DNA from: Leishmania infantum JPCM5
Lineage: Eukaryota > Euglenozoa > Kinetoplastea > Trypanosomatida > Trypanosomatidae
Length of the DNA: 64,000 bases
NCBI RefSeq assembly: GCF_000002875.2
Contig: NC_009404.2
Location: 99,501-163,500, forward strand
Direction: 5' to 3'
In this document: piece by piece, positions 42,801 through 51,900 of the stretch
How positions within the stretch are numbered: the first letter of the stretch is position 1
Layout of the letters: every line of letters begins with the position of its first letter
Made by a program: the position numbers and the translations under genes
The notes under the pieces: generated by a model
The model's input: only the letters and a program-made list of their open reading frames with translations
Databases searched by the model: none
Told to the model about the DNA's origin: nothing

Positions 42801-43456
42801 CTCACGCCAGCGTCACCGCGCACGAGCTGCAACGCCTGCAGACGTCTCTTTACGGCGGTTCGCTGGTGAACTGGTGCGGCGTCGTCCTGCGCTGTCTCGA
42901 TCCGTTTGAGATGCTCGCATACCTGTCGGAGAAGGTTAGCTCGCCGGAGATGGGCACCTTTACCGAGGATGCCAGCCGTCTCGACGAGGTGCTCTACTAC
43001 CTGTACTTCGTCTTCTTCTACTGGATCCTTGTGACGCCGCTCGTGTCGTTCGTCATTGGCAGCTATCTCATGTGCTGCGTGACGCTCTTCGACAGCCTCT
43101 TCGACGCCACCTACTCGGCCTTCCAGATTGAAGAGTACAAGCACTTTGTGCGCTTCCGCCTCGACGCCGCGACGCGCGAGCTGCACGCGTACGTGATCAT
43201 CATGTCCCACGTGCCCAAGTCGTGGAGCTGGGACGCTGCGTATCAGAAGGAGCTGAAGAGTGAGAAGGTGCGAACGGCCCCGCCGCACCTGCGCGCCTAC
43301 CCGAGCCGCTGGCACGGTAAAAACTTCCGCACGTCTGTCAGGCGCGACGACGGGAAGCACGCGGGGTACGATGAGGGCATGGAGGAGGGGGTGGAGATTC
43401 TCGAGCACTTTGTGTGTGCCCCGCACCGGCCGCCTACGTCAACGTCGACCGCTTAG
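39815..43456 (+). CDS. Polytopic metallophosphoesterase 1, 1213 aa
   Basis: A calcineurin-like metallophosphoesterase domain set between membrane segments. About five hydrophobic spans lie in residues 30-250 (e.g. YVLLLALMYLF, IWLAVVLLCF, FTVVMINSVLLSSFAMM). The catalytic region follows: WIADVGDGFNPTY (~487), GGDLAYPG (~556), IPGNHDWFDG (~649), AAHEPGW (~729), AGDIHHYSRH (~768) and SGGGGAFLHG. These supply the metal ligands expected of the fold (GD, GNHD, H, GxHH). At least four further spans follow between about residues 845 and 1090. Substrate unknown; a membrane-associated phosphodiesterase or lipid-linked phosphatase is plausible. It is the first of a tandem pair; its core is identical at DNA level to the second gene over 571 nt. 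The start is the first ATG, at 39815. Confidence 0.85.
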   Translation: MEAQLFQLHRSEWYERVQVFLVLATERVTSLRSGIFWTLSYVLLLALMYLFHSPFRSQLETRTDWYAQVTKGLQIWLAVVLLCFHVGPHLVESRSAAAASTAAKSVSSDATQHILAEDAVTTIFFPTFCFTSSFCLLLHKIKRRYKLAFTYGPSFTVVMINSVLLSSFAMMHYAACSEVFSTVEIAVGAPEKTWPIPFIGSLTPPSTWLRASQVVCPQPVAKKPFACLAFLCSLCVAFVWIDYLYKKHLAGGDPSRGILWADMYPEKARNNNSPQAASLRASLIFRCWGLRRTRTRDNHVAKSLGLPEGDPRLQEAAPQTISLPSHAKHPKRRGDGDVDPTGWQDEHDRLGLSAEKYVSHPANRPGMVPWFSTFIIRTTWQALARMSLEFLTFDVRVLQHYAKPKIFEFHFGSSLNQLPHFRIDGDNDITYTDNEPAAAGAANLSVTSPSTPLRCQATEALVPSPPKTSPGRKEAEKGDRDIWFDWIADVGDGFNPTYAMARLLARPSLKIRWHRPPSKRVGLSFLPTFDDSTPTNTPTVDREPFVLPRGSFVLVGGDLAYPGPNDETYTTRLFEPYHDAMSSNVRLQSVFHAEQRRVVVADASDADVAHIHLLDAETVSRMATGRAALRTGRATAEEALRSVPLLFAIPGNHDWFDGLTTYRKYILERTWIGGWLMPQRSSFFVLRLPHNWFVLCGDTGNMQDIDVAQRNYFLDVIEKCMDAESCVILAAHEPGWLYDSMLRKSELTQPELAKVSEALGTRLRLRLAGDIHHYSRHTPRDASSEAATLVVSGGGGAFLHGPRNTPVVSQLTAYRRACAFPARNTLPTLLSRLLGFRVINWKFDLIIGVFSFLVVVSLLPQSIKDVRHDSESSPLMTLPDAAAAWWERVCVYVVTLFTKGIASVLATLVFFAAFAAAGSEKNAPVWMRLLHSSFWTFLTVFVCCGMLAYLICTLQYMVDNDMLVSADGHWGSAVEDQVRASVDSLLNHTQRVLGEAHASVTAHELQRLQTSLYGGSLVNWCGVVLRCLDPFEMLAYLSEKVSSPEMGTFTEDASRLDEVLYYLYFVFFYWILVTPLVSFVIGSYLMCCVTLFDSLFDATYSAFQIEEYKHFVRFRLDAATRELHAYVIIMSHVPKSWSWDAAYQKELKSEKVRTAPPHLRAYPSRWHGKNFRTSVRRDDGKHAGYDEGMEEGVEILEHFVCAPHRPPTSTSTA
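41452..42022 (+). repeat. 571-nt tract identical to 47879-48449
   Basis: The two segments, offset by 6427 nt, show no difference by eye, including synonymous positions. They cover the catalytic GGDLAYPG to AAHEPGW region. After a short divergent stretch, 42083-42216 and 48510-48643 (134 nt, same offset) are again identical. The flanking coding sequence differs, including by length. Confidence 0.9.
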
Positions 43457-45674
43457 AGAAAGTCCGTCGGTTCGTCTTCCTTTGTCTTCCGAGAGAGTTG
43501 GAGAACACGTGCGGGTACCGTCGTGCTCCCTCTCTCTCTCTCTTTTACGTGACGCTTTTCGTTTTTCTCTTGATGTTCACGTCGAGGGACGCTCCTGATG
43601 CGACTATGCACGCACTTGAAGGGTTTTGCAGCGGCGTCGTCGCGATGCTCGAACGTTCGCGCGATCGCTCCGTCCACGCTGTTTTTCTTGTCTTCTTGGA
43701 TCTGCCCATCTCCGCGGGTCTCCGTGTGCCCCTTTGTTCCTCCCACCTGCTCCTTCTTTTCTGACGGACACACGCACGCAGAGATGTGTGCATGTGACAC
43801 ACACGCGCGTGTGCGTCTTTTTGCTGCCTACCTGCCTGCGCTTCTACGAGGCGGCAGTTCGCGACATGGAAAGGGTTAGGAGAGCATCGGTGCGTGCATG
43901 CGTATGCGCGTGTGTGTATTGTATGCGAGCATGTATTTGGTTCTCTGACCCGAATGGACCCACTTGCCCTTTGCACGTGGACTCTCTCTCTCTGTCTGGA
44001 GACATCGGGTGGAGGAGAAGAGGCGAGGAACGTGGACAAGAGCGCGCGCACGCACAAACACAGTGATGCAGTGCCGCATAGATGCTCAGGCGCATCGCCA
44101 CGCACACGCCGTTCTGCCAGCTGTCGAAGTTCTACAGCCAAGCATGCACACACACACACACACACAGTCCGAAAGCAAAAGAAGAAGAGCAACCGCCCGG
44201 TGTGTGCTTTGGTCTCGGTAGCGACGGATCTGTGCGGCTCACCCCCACGCGCGGCACTCGGTGATGGCATTCGGCACTGCAGCTCATCGCCACCCTCTCC
44301 TTGCCCCTGGTTCGACAAGCGTGGCGTTCCTTTTTGAATTTTCAAGAATGGACTCACCCCCTTCTCTCGCGTTTTGCGCTCCTGCTTGTTCATTGCACGG
44401 AACGTTTGATTTCACGGCTCTCCGTCGTGAGTCACGCAGGAACCCCCTGCCTCCCCCCACACACCGTGGATGCCGATGTGATGGCGCTTCACTTTGCCCC
44501 TCTTCCCTTCCCACGCCCATCGCCCAACCTCGTCTTGGTGCGACTACACGCATGGACGCACACGCGTGCTGACCCCCTTTTGCGCGCGGTTGTGCGGGCG
44601 TCGCCTTGCTCACCGCCAACGGCCTCTCTTCAGCAGCGCCGTTGGCCTGCATCGAAGCACCGCGTACCATTCGGTTATCGGTATTCCTGTGCGGCATACA
44701 CACACATCCGACTGCCTCGCCTGCACACACCACTCGCTCACTGTCCGCCACTCCTCTCTTCGGCCTCTACCGCCTTCGCTCTTCTTTGTCCCGCCTCTCG
44801 CCCACTCTTGTTCCCTCACTGATAGGCCTTGTTCGGCATCGCAGACGCGCCGACGTACCCCCCCCCTCCTTCTCCCTCTTCCCCGCCCACGCTGCGCGCT
44901 GCAGTACACACAAGCAGAGCAACGGTCAAGCTTTTTCGTTTGTGCCGCAGCACTGACTGCGCGAGCACACCACCCATCCCTCCCATCTCTCCCCGATATA
45001 CGGTCGATCAAACGTAGTATTACCCGTCGCACATTCTTGCCTGCCCTTCTGTGAGCATCACCCACTTTCACCGTTTTGTATATCGCTGTGTTTCTTTCCG
45101 TGTGTGTATGCGCGTGCGTGCGTGTGTGTGTGTGCACACGTGCTGGGGTTGCGCGCATCTGTATCTCGATCTGCGAGAGGGAGCGTCTTCGCCTGTGCAG
45201 GTCACCGGACTCCAGCCCTCTGACATTGATCCTCATCTCTGTTCAATCTTCCTTGCGGGGTCCTGCTCCGCGCTGGCAGCCCTGCCTTCGTGACCCTCCC
45301 TTTTGTTGCTTAACGTCGTATTGAGCGCCTCCTTGCCAGCCGATACCCTGCAGCCTTCCCCCCCCCCCCTCATCGTTTTCACGACGTCATACACGCGGAT
45401 TTTTGAGGGCACACCTGCACCCCACCCCTGAAAAAAGAAGTAAGAGTAGACTTTCGTCTTCGCCGTGCGCTCTTTCTGATATTGCCGTACCGGCCCACCC
45501 TTTCCTTCGCCTCACTACTCAAGCACACGCACAGGCGTACGTAGACACGAGTGTGTGTGTGTGTGCATCTCTGCCATCGATCCCCGTTCCCCCCTCCTCC
45601 ATCGGGCTTCTCAGCCACGACACTCTGTTTCGGTTCGTTCTTGTGCTTCGCCGCCCGCCCCTCGCCTCTACACC
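43457..45674. other. Spacer between the two phosphoesterase genes
   Basis: A 2.2-kb spacer with CA repeats (44145-44168), GT patches (45098-45142), long pyrimidine stretches (44440-44900), and a run of about 11 C at 45359-45369. Unlike the flanking genes it does not match the spacer preceding gene 1 by eye, so the duplication appears limited to the coding region or is old. Confidence 0.45.
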
Positions 45675-48600
45675 ATGCCGGAGTGGTGGCACTGGAGCGT
45701 CAGAGGCGCCAACCCTTTCGTCGACTTCTCCACGGTCTGGATCGAGCCCCTCATCCAGAATGCTGTCGATTTCAGCCACCGCATCGAGCCGGATGTGCTC
45801 TGCACACTCGCCTACCTCGCCTGCATGGGGTCCGCGTACCTGTTCCACTCGCCCTTTCGCGCCCACTCAACCGCGGCCATGGACACGTACGGCCGCGTGA
45901 CGAAGGTGTTTCAAACCTGGAGCGCCATCATCTTTTTCTGCTTCCACCTTGGCCCGCAGTTTTTCAAGGAGAAGCAACAGGAAATGAGCAACGCGCACGC
46001 ACAGGACACGGGGCCGATCCTCTTCTTTCCGCTCTTCATTATCTTTACCATCTGGTTCAGCTTCATACACAAAATGAAGCGGCGTTGGGGCCTCGGCCTC
46101 ACTTATGGCAGCCGGTTCTCCGTCATCGCCCTCAACTCCCTTGTCCTCGCGGCCCTCGGCACGGTGCACTACGCGTACTGCTACACCCTTCACGAAAACG
46201 CGTCCCACCACGTCTGGCGGTCCATCTTGTACTACCTGATGCCCAGCTCCGTCGCCACACAGCCGTTTTGGTGCGTCTCAAAGCTGCTGTGCTTGTCGGC
46301 GTGCTTCATCGTGGCGGACTACCACTACAAGAAGTGGATGGGGTTCGACCCCGCCCGCGGCATCCTGTGGGCGGAGCTGTACGAGTTGAACAAGAGGCTG
46401 TACAAGGAGGCGCTCATGACGGAGAATGACGGCAAGGAGGATCGGCGAGACTGGAGAGAGCTGGTGGCGCCGCCGCGGGTGTACGCGCCTGCCGCGCTAA
46501 GTAGCCGCTCCACCGCCGTCCAGGCAGCCGCGGCTGTGGCGGCTGGGGTGCCAGCCGCGCACACGCCACACACACCGCGAACTCTGTATCACGAATGCCC
46601 ACCGGACGTGAACCTGGACTTGCTGGAGTCGTCGTACGCCGCAGATGACGCGGACCTGTGCCGCATCTGCGGCGGCGGCGGCGACGGTGGCGTATCGATG
46701 ACGAGTGCGAGTCCGACCTTGTCGACCTCCGCGGCTGAAGGTTCTTCGTTGCCGCACGCCCCCTTCGCTGGAGCGATCGGTAGAGTGGTGAGCACGAAGG
46801 GCCACAGCCGCCCCACCCTACCTGCTCTCATGTCTTTTCGAGCACCGCAGCTCATGGTGAAGGAGGCGCAGAAGGCGCAGCACCCGGTGAACCGGCCAGG
46901 CATGGTGCCGTGGTGGTCGACGTTTGTGCTCTTCACAGCGTGGCAGACCGTGGCAGGCGCAACGCTGCGTTTCCTTGCCTTTGACGTGCGCACGATTCAG
47001 GGCTACACGACCCCCAAAATCTTTCACCTACACTTCTCTGCTTCGCTGCGGGACACCGTGCGCAGTGCCGCGGAGGCGTTCAGCCGCTCCACGACCACGC
47101 ACCCGCGTGTCAGCTGCGACACCAGTGCCAGCTCCCATAGTTTCGGCAGCCTCGATGCGACGGAGGGGCATGCAGCGGCTTCACGCGGTGGCGAGGATAA
47201 GGGTGTGCGCAGGGCGAACGGCAGCGTCGGAGAAAGCTGTGCCCCTGCAGCTGCAGCGACGTCGCCCCACACTGTGCCTGATGTGTGGTTCGATTGGATC
47301 GCTGACGTTGGGGATGGCTTCAACCCAACTTACGCCATGGCCCGCCTCCTCGCGCAGCCGATATTGCGGTTGCCCTTGAAGGCCGCCAGGCAGGCAAAGC
47401 GGTGGCGGCGATTTGCGCGTGGCCAGCACAAAGTCACGAGCACCTGCAGCTGCGACCTCCCCTCAGTCATGGCCGCTGGCAGCGTATCGGTGCCGTCTAC
47501 GCCCACGGCACGCACGCGAGCTGAGGCGGCGAAGGCGGCGGCTGCGCTGAAGCTGCGACGTGCCGCGTCTTTTTCGAGCATCAGCTACTCGGACAGGGAT
47601 GACGCAGACACAACGACCACCGCGACACGCAAATCGCCACCGTCGCGCTCTGCAAGGACGAGTGCCGCCGCCGCTGAAGGGTCGTCATTGAGCCCCGGGG
47701 AAGGCGCCGAGGAGGATCCCCGGGTGGACGGAGTGGCCACCACAGACGCCGCCGTTTTCAACATCTCGGCTCACTCGCAGGGCACACAACGCCGTCGAAC
47801 CGCTTCGCACGACGGTCAGAGTGCCAAGCACACTCCATTTCGATCACTGCTGAAGGAGGGGAAGGACGGCTTTGTGACGCTGCCGCGTGGGTCTTTTGTG
47901 CTGGTTGGCGGCGACCTCGCCTATCCCGGCCCTAACGACGAGACGTACACGACGCGCCTGTTTGAGCCGTACCACGACGCAATGAGCAGCAACGTGCGGC
48001 TGCAGAGCGTGTTCCACGCGGAGCAGCGGCGCGTGGTTGTCGCGGACGCGAGCGACGCGGACGTTGCCCACATACACCTGTTGGACGCTGAGACGGTGTC
48101 TAGGATGGCGACGGGGCGTGCTGCGCTGCGGACGGGGCGCGCGACGGCGGAGGAGGCGCTGCGGAGCGTGCCGCTGCTGTTCGCGATCCCCGGCAACCAC
48201 GACTGGTTCGACGGGCTGACGACGTACCGCAAGTACATCCTTGAGCGGACGTGGATAGGCGGGTGGCTGATGCCGCAGCGAAGCAGCTTCTTTGTGCTGC
48301 GGCTGCCGCACAACTGGTTCGTGCTGTGCGGCGACACGGGCAACATGCAGGACATCGACGTAGCGCAGCGCAACTACTTCCTAGACGTAATCGAGAAGTG
48401 CATGGACGCGGAGAGCTGCGTGATCCTGGCGGCGCACGAGCCGGGCTGGGTGCTCGACGCCATGGAGAGGGATGACAAGGCGCGGCAACCAGAGCTGAAC
48501 CGTGTTGCCGAGGCCCTCGGCACGCGCCTGCGTCTGCGACTGGCGGGCGACATTCACCACTACTCCCGCCATACGCCGCGCGACGCCAGCTCGGAGGCTG

Positions 48601-49871
48601 CGACGCTGGTAGTGAGCGGCGGTGGTGGCGCCTTCCTGCACGGCGCGCGCAACGACGCCATCATCTCGCAGGGAACGAGGTACGTGCGCGCCTGCGCCTT
48701 CCCGGAGCAGAACACGTTCATGAACATGGCCTCGCGCCTGTGGGGCTTCCGAGTGATCAACTGGAAGTTTGACTTGGTTGTCGGCTTCTTGTGCTTTGTT
48801 CTCCTCCTGTCCGTGCTGCCGCTGCCGATGGAGCTGGACCTGAGCAGCCGCGGCACTACCGGCGGCGGTGGGGGCAAGATGCGGCTGGCGCAGGTGTTTT
48901 CCCTCTGGGTGGGCTACACGACGGATATCATGTCGCACGTCATCACGCGCGGCGTTATCTCACTCGTCCCACTTGTCTTCTTTCTGGTGTGCTTTTCATT
49001 CGCCGGCGCGGACCGCCATGCACCCCTGCTCTGGCGTCTGTGCTACGGCGGCGGGTGGGCCTTCGCGGTGCTACTCTGCTGCTCCGGCGCCATGGCCTTC
49101 CTGCATGTGCAGCTCTTGTACCTGATGGGCCACGACTTGCTCCAATCAGCTGGGGGGCATTGGGGCACCGAACTGGAGAACCAGGTGGTGCTCATGGTCA
49201 ATGCACTCGTTGCTCATCTGCGGCACATCACCGGCGGCGAGGCGTCGTGGGTGTCGCGCCACGTGGGCCGCGCGCATGACCTCGCCCTGGCCATCATCCC
49301 GACGGGGTGGCTGCGTGTACTTCTGCGTTGCTTTGACCCATTCGAGTCTCTCAGCTTTCTCACGATAACCGTGAGCGGCGGCGAGGTGGCGCGCTTTTCG
49401 GCCAAGGCGTCCCGCTTGCAGATACTCCTCTACTACGTTTATGTGCTCTTCTTCTACTGGGTGCTCATCACCCCCATCGTGTCTGTGCTGATCGGCACGT
49501 TTCTGCTTTTTTCCGTCACAACCTTCGACTACATGTACAACGCCACCTACTCGGCCTTCCAGATGGAGGAGTACAAGCACTTTGTGCGCTTCCGCCTCGA
49601 CGCCGCGACGCGCGAGCTGCACGCGTACGTCGTCGCGGTGCAAAAGCCGTCGAAGGTGTACCAACTCGACCGTGGTTACCTGTGGAGCCTGACGAGCCCA
49701 GGCCTTGAGGAGCACCGGCCACCACACCTGAAGCAGCACCCGAGTCGATGGGGGCCGGTGCTGAGTGACGCGCGGTGCAAACGTCCCATGACCGAAGTTC
49801 TCGAGCATTTTACGGTCCGCCCGCACCGCGTCCCGCAGCGGACGAAGCAGCCGATGGCGGATTCGGAATAA
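45675..49871 (+). CDS. Polytopic metallophosphoesterase 2, 1398 aa (tandem paralogue)
   Basis: Same architecture as its upstream neighbour: N-terminal spans (CTLAYLACMGSAYLFHSPFR, FFPLFIIFTIWFSF), WIADVGDGFNPTY (~539), GGDLAYPG (~745), GNHDWFDG (~840), AAHEPGW, AGDIHHYSRH (~957), then C-terminal spans and the conserved YSAFQMEEYKHFVRFRLDAATRELHAYV block. It is 185 aa longer, mainly from a Ser/Ala/Arg-rich insert between WIADVGDGFN and the catalytic core (about 570-735) and another near residues 300-400. The start is the first ATG after a pyrimidine tract (MPEWWHWSVRG). Outside the identical blocks the two proteins are clearly diverged, so the pair is an old duplication partly homogenised. Substrate unknown. 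Confidence 0.85.
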   Translation: MPEWWHWSVRGANPFVDFSTVWIEPLIQNAVDFSHRIEPDVLCTLAYLACMGSAYLFHSPFRAHSTAAMDTYGRVTKVFQTWSAIIFFCFHLGPQFFKEKQQEMSNAHAQDTGPILFFPLFIIFTIWFSFIHKMKRRWGLGLTYGSRFSVIALNSLVLAALGTVHYAYCYTLHENASHHVWRSILYYLMPSSVATQPFWCVSKLLCLSACFIVADYHYKKWMGFDPARGILWAELYELNKRLYKEALMTENDGKEDRRDWRELVAPPRVYAPAALSSRSTAVQAAAAVAAGVPAAHTPHTPRTLYHECPPDVNLDLLESSYAADDADLCRICGGGGDGGVSMTSASPTLSTSAAEGSSLPHAPFAGAIGRVVSTKGHSRPTLPALMSFRAPQLMVKEAQKAQHPVNRPGMVPWWSTFVLFTAWQTVAGATLRFLAFDVRTIQGYTTPKIFHLHFSASLRDTVRSAAEAFSRSTTTHPRVSCDTSASSHSFGSLDATEGHAAASRGGEDKGVRRANGSVGESCAPAAAATSPHTVPDVWFDWIADVGDGFNPTYAMARLLAQPILRLPLKAARQAKRWRRFARGQHKVTSTCSCDLPSVMAAGSVSVPSTPTARTRAEAAKAAAALKLRRAASFSSISYSDRDDADTTTTATRKSPPSRSARTSAAAAEGSSLSPGEGAEEDPRVDGVATTDAAVFNISAHSQGTQRRRTASHDGQSAKHTPFRSLLKEGKDGFVTLPRGSFVLVGGDLAYPGPNDETYTTRLFEPYHDAMSSNVRLQSVFHAEQRRVVVADASDADVAHIHLLDAETVSRMATGRAALRTGRATAEEALRSVPLLFAIPGNHDWFDGLTTYRKYILERTWIGGWLMPQRSSFFVLRLPHNWFVLCGDTGNMQDIDVAQRNYFLDVIEKCMDAESCVILAAHEPGWVLDAMERDDKARQPELNRVAEALGTRLRLRLAGDIHHYSRHTPRDASSEAATLVVSGGGGAFLHGARNDAIISQGTRYVRACAFPEQNTFMNMASRLWGFRVINWKFDLVVGFLCFVLLLSVLPLPMELDLSSRGTTGGGGGKMRLAQVFSLWVGYTTDIMSHVITRGVISLVPLVFFLVCFSFAGADRHAPLLWRLCYGGGWAFAVLLCCSGAMAFLHVQLLYLMGHDLLQSAGGHWGTELENQVVLMVNALVAHLRHITGGEASWVSRHVGRAHDLALAIIPTGWLRVLLRCFDPFESLSFLTITVSGGEVARFSAKASRLQILLYYVYVLFFYWVLITPIVSVLIGTFLLFSVTTFDYMYNATYSAFQMEEYKHFVRFRLDAATRELHAYVVAVQKPSKVYQLDRGYLWSLTSPGLEEHRPPHLKQHPSRWGPVLSDARCKRPMTEVLEHFTVRPHRVPQRTKQPMADSE
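47879..48449 (+). repeat. 571-nt tract identical to 41452-42022
   Basis: This is the partner of the catalytic-core tract in the upstream paralogue. The left boundary is at GCTGCCGCGTGGGTC; the right boundary is after GAGCCGGGCTGG, beyond which the genes read CTTTACGATTCG and GTGCTCGACGCC respectively. A shorter shared block with two visible mismatches recurs at 43105-43194 and 49541-49630. Confidence 0.9.
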
Positions 49872-50658
49872 GTGTTGATGGGCCAAGCCCGCAGCAACAC
49901 ACACGCACACACACTTGCATACACACACAAAGATTCCTCACGCGAGCACAACCTCCCCACGCCTGCCTGTTTCTCTGGCTCTCCTCCTTCGTGCACATGG
50001 AGTGACAATGCGGGAAGGCCTACCCCGCTGTCTCCCCTCCCTCCCTCACAGCAACACCGGAGACGGACTGGAACCGTTCTCGGAGAGGGCACCGCGCCTG
50101 CTCGTTCTTTACACCTGCGAGAGATGCAGGCCGAGAGCATGCCTCTGCCTGCTGTAACGGGAGAGGTGCATAGGATATGTGGGCTGAAACCGAAGCGAGA
50201 GGGCAGGGGATGCAGGCACAGGCGCCTGGCGCCGCCACTTACACCAGCGAGTGCTGGTTTTTTTTTCATGCGTGCTTGGTATTGTATGAGTTCTGAGCGA
50301 GTGGAACCATTCTCGAAGGGGCCATGCGCCGCGGGCGCGCCTGTAGCGATGATGATGCGTGTTTGCGTGGGCGAATGCACTTCGCAGCTGCTGCGGGCGC
50401 GTCATCACTGGCCGGAGTTGGTGGGATGTGGCGTGTCTCCCCTCGCCTTGGTCGCGTGATTCTTACCTTTCACGCCTCCGTCGTGACCAGAGCAATGACG
50501 CGCGCACGCAAACACACACAACCCCCCCCTTCCCCTCTCTGCGCATCCTCTCCGGCATTGCTCTTGATCTCTCCTCCCTGTCGCACCACAAAACGCGCTC
50601 TCTTCATGATGCGGCACCGCAAGCCCCTTCGACCATACCCCATCCCCACACCGCATCT
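49872..50658. other. Intergenic spacer
   Basis: A CA repeat (49900-49929) and pyrimidine tracts at 50030-50050 and 50520-50600. An out-of-frame ATGATG at 50605 opens an 18-codon frame whose stop overlaps the Nudix start (ATGA). It would be absent from the mRNA if splicing uses the next AG near 50619. Confidence 0.45.
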
Positions 50659-51900
50659 ATGAACGCGAAGCTAAAGGCTGCCGTTCCACGGCTGGCCTCC
50701 ACCGTTCTCCTCCTCGCTCGAAACCCCAAGCACGCCACATCGGAGCAGCGACCAGCCACCGGAGACAATGCTGCAAGGGAGAACGACATTCACGTGCTCA
50801 TTATGAAGCGGCACGGGAAGGCACGCTTCATGCCGGGTGCGTACGTGTTTCCTGGCGGCGGTATCGAGGGTAGCGATTACGCCGCGGCGACGCACTACCT
50901 CGCGGAGCACTACAACCTGCATCTTCAAGATGCTATAGACAAGAAGGTGACGACGCAGGGCTTCATCGAGTCGCGCGGGCAGCCGTCTGCAGAAGAGGCC
51001 GAGCTGGAGGCGTGGGCCTGCCGCGTCGGGGCACTGCGCGAGCTCGCCGAAGAGGCCGCATGTGTTTTGCGAAGAGATGGCCGCATCTTTTCCGAGGCCG
51101 AGTGGATCAAGTGGCAGAAGTCACGCAGCGACGTGGGTGCCACCGGCGGCGCCTCCGCCGACCCCGTCTCGTCCCGTCCCGCAACGCCGCTTCCCATCTA
51201 CGACCTTTCTGCCGTCTCGAGCCTCCGTCCCGTTGCGCGGTGGGTGTCGCCACGGCAGTCAACGTACCGCTACGATACCTACTTCTATGCCGCTCTGGTG
51301 AACTCAGCGCTAGTCAGCGCAGAGGCACACGAAGCGGCGCACGCGCCATGCTCCACTCAGGCGTCGAGTGGTGACGAGGCGAATGCTGGCGTGGGGGTTT
51401 GCTGCATCCCACCACAGGAGCTGCCGCTCCTCGAGCAGGCCAGCGAGGTGTCGGAATTGCTCTGGGTAAGTCCGCTGGAAGCGCTGCGACGGCACGAGGA
51501 CCCCAGCGACGCCTTTTCACTCGCGCCGCCGACGTACCTGCTTTTGCATGCTCTGTCTCTGCAGCCCAGCTTTGCGTCGATGGCGGCGGCCTGGGCGGCA
51601 GCGCCAGCCTCCCCCGCAGAGCCTGCAGCAAAACCGTTAGGCGATCTGCCGCACAGCAGCGTACTGCCCTGCGTGGAACCGCTTAGCACCATGACGGAGA
51701 ATGGGCGGCGCATCATGGAGTTTGTGCTGCCGGCGCGCTACTTCCACGAGACGGGCTGGTCGGTGGCGGATGGCGAGTACCTCTTCCCTGGCGAGTGCTG
51801 CGCCGGGCACAGGCACTTTATTCACATGTTCGTTGGTGACGCTGGTGCGACAACAGGAGACGGCGCCACGGCGGGCAAGCCATGCACCATCCTGCACTAA
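50659..51900 (+). CDS. Nudix hydrolase, NUDT19/RP2-like, 413 aa
   Basis: The N-terminus MNAKLKAAVPRLASTVLLLAR fits the family start. The Nudix motif is split. The Gly block FPGGGIEG lies at about residues 64-71, and the RELAEEAACVL helix (Arg127, with the E-x-x-E-E metal ligands) comes about 60 residues later. Such an insertion inside the Nudix box is characteristic of the NUDT19/RP2 group, whose mammalian members hydrolyse CoA and acyl-CoA in peroxisomes. VARWVSPRQSTYRYDTYFYAALV and ELLWVSPLEALRRHE are also family-like (WITP..., TxFFxA, WxSPxEAL). CoA-pyrophosphatase activity is inferred. The last residues are CTILH, not a canonical SKL-type glycosomal signal. The start is the first in-frame ATG, after a pyrimidine tract. 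Confidence 0.8.
   Translation: MNAKLKAAVPRLASTVLLLARNPKHATSEQRPATGDNAARENDIHVLIMKRHGKARFMPGAYVFPGGGIEGSDYAAATHYLAEHYNLHLQDAIDKKVTTQGFIESRGQPSAEEAELEAWACRVGALRELAEEAACVLRRDGRIFSEAEWIKWQKSRSDVGATGGASADPVSSRPATPLPIYDLSAVSSLRPVARWVSPRQSTYRYDTYFYAALVNSALVSAEAHEAAHAPCSTQASSGDEANAGVGVCCIPPQELPLLEQASEVSELLWVSPLEALRRHEDPSDAFSLAPPTYLLLHALSLQPSFASMAAAWAAAPASPAEPAAKPLGDLPHSSVLPCVEPLSTMTENGRRIMEFVLPARYFHETGWSVADGEYLFPGECCAGHRHFIHMFVGDAGATTGDGATAGKPCTILH

Noticed and set aside
50605..50662. Short upstream frame whose stop overlaps the Nudix start codon (ATGA)
   Set aside because: The next AG after the pyrimidine tract lies downstream of its ATG, so it is probably removed by trans-splicing; not strong enough to call a regulatory uORF.
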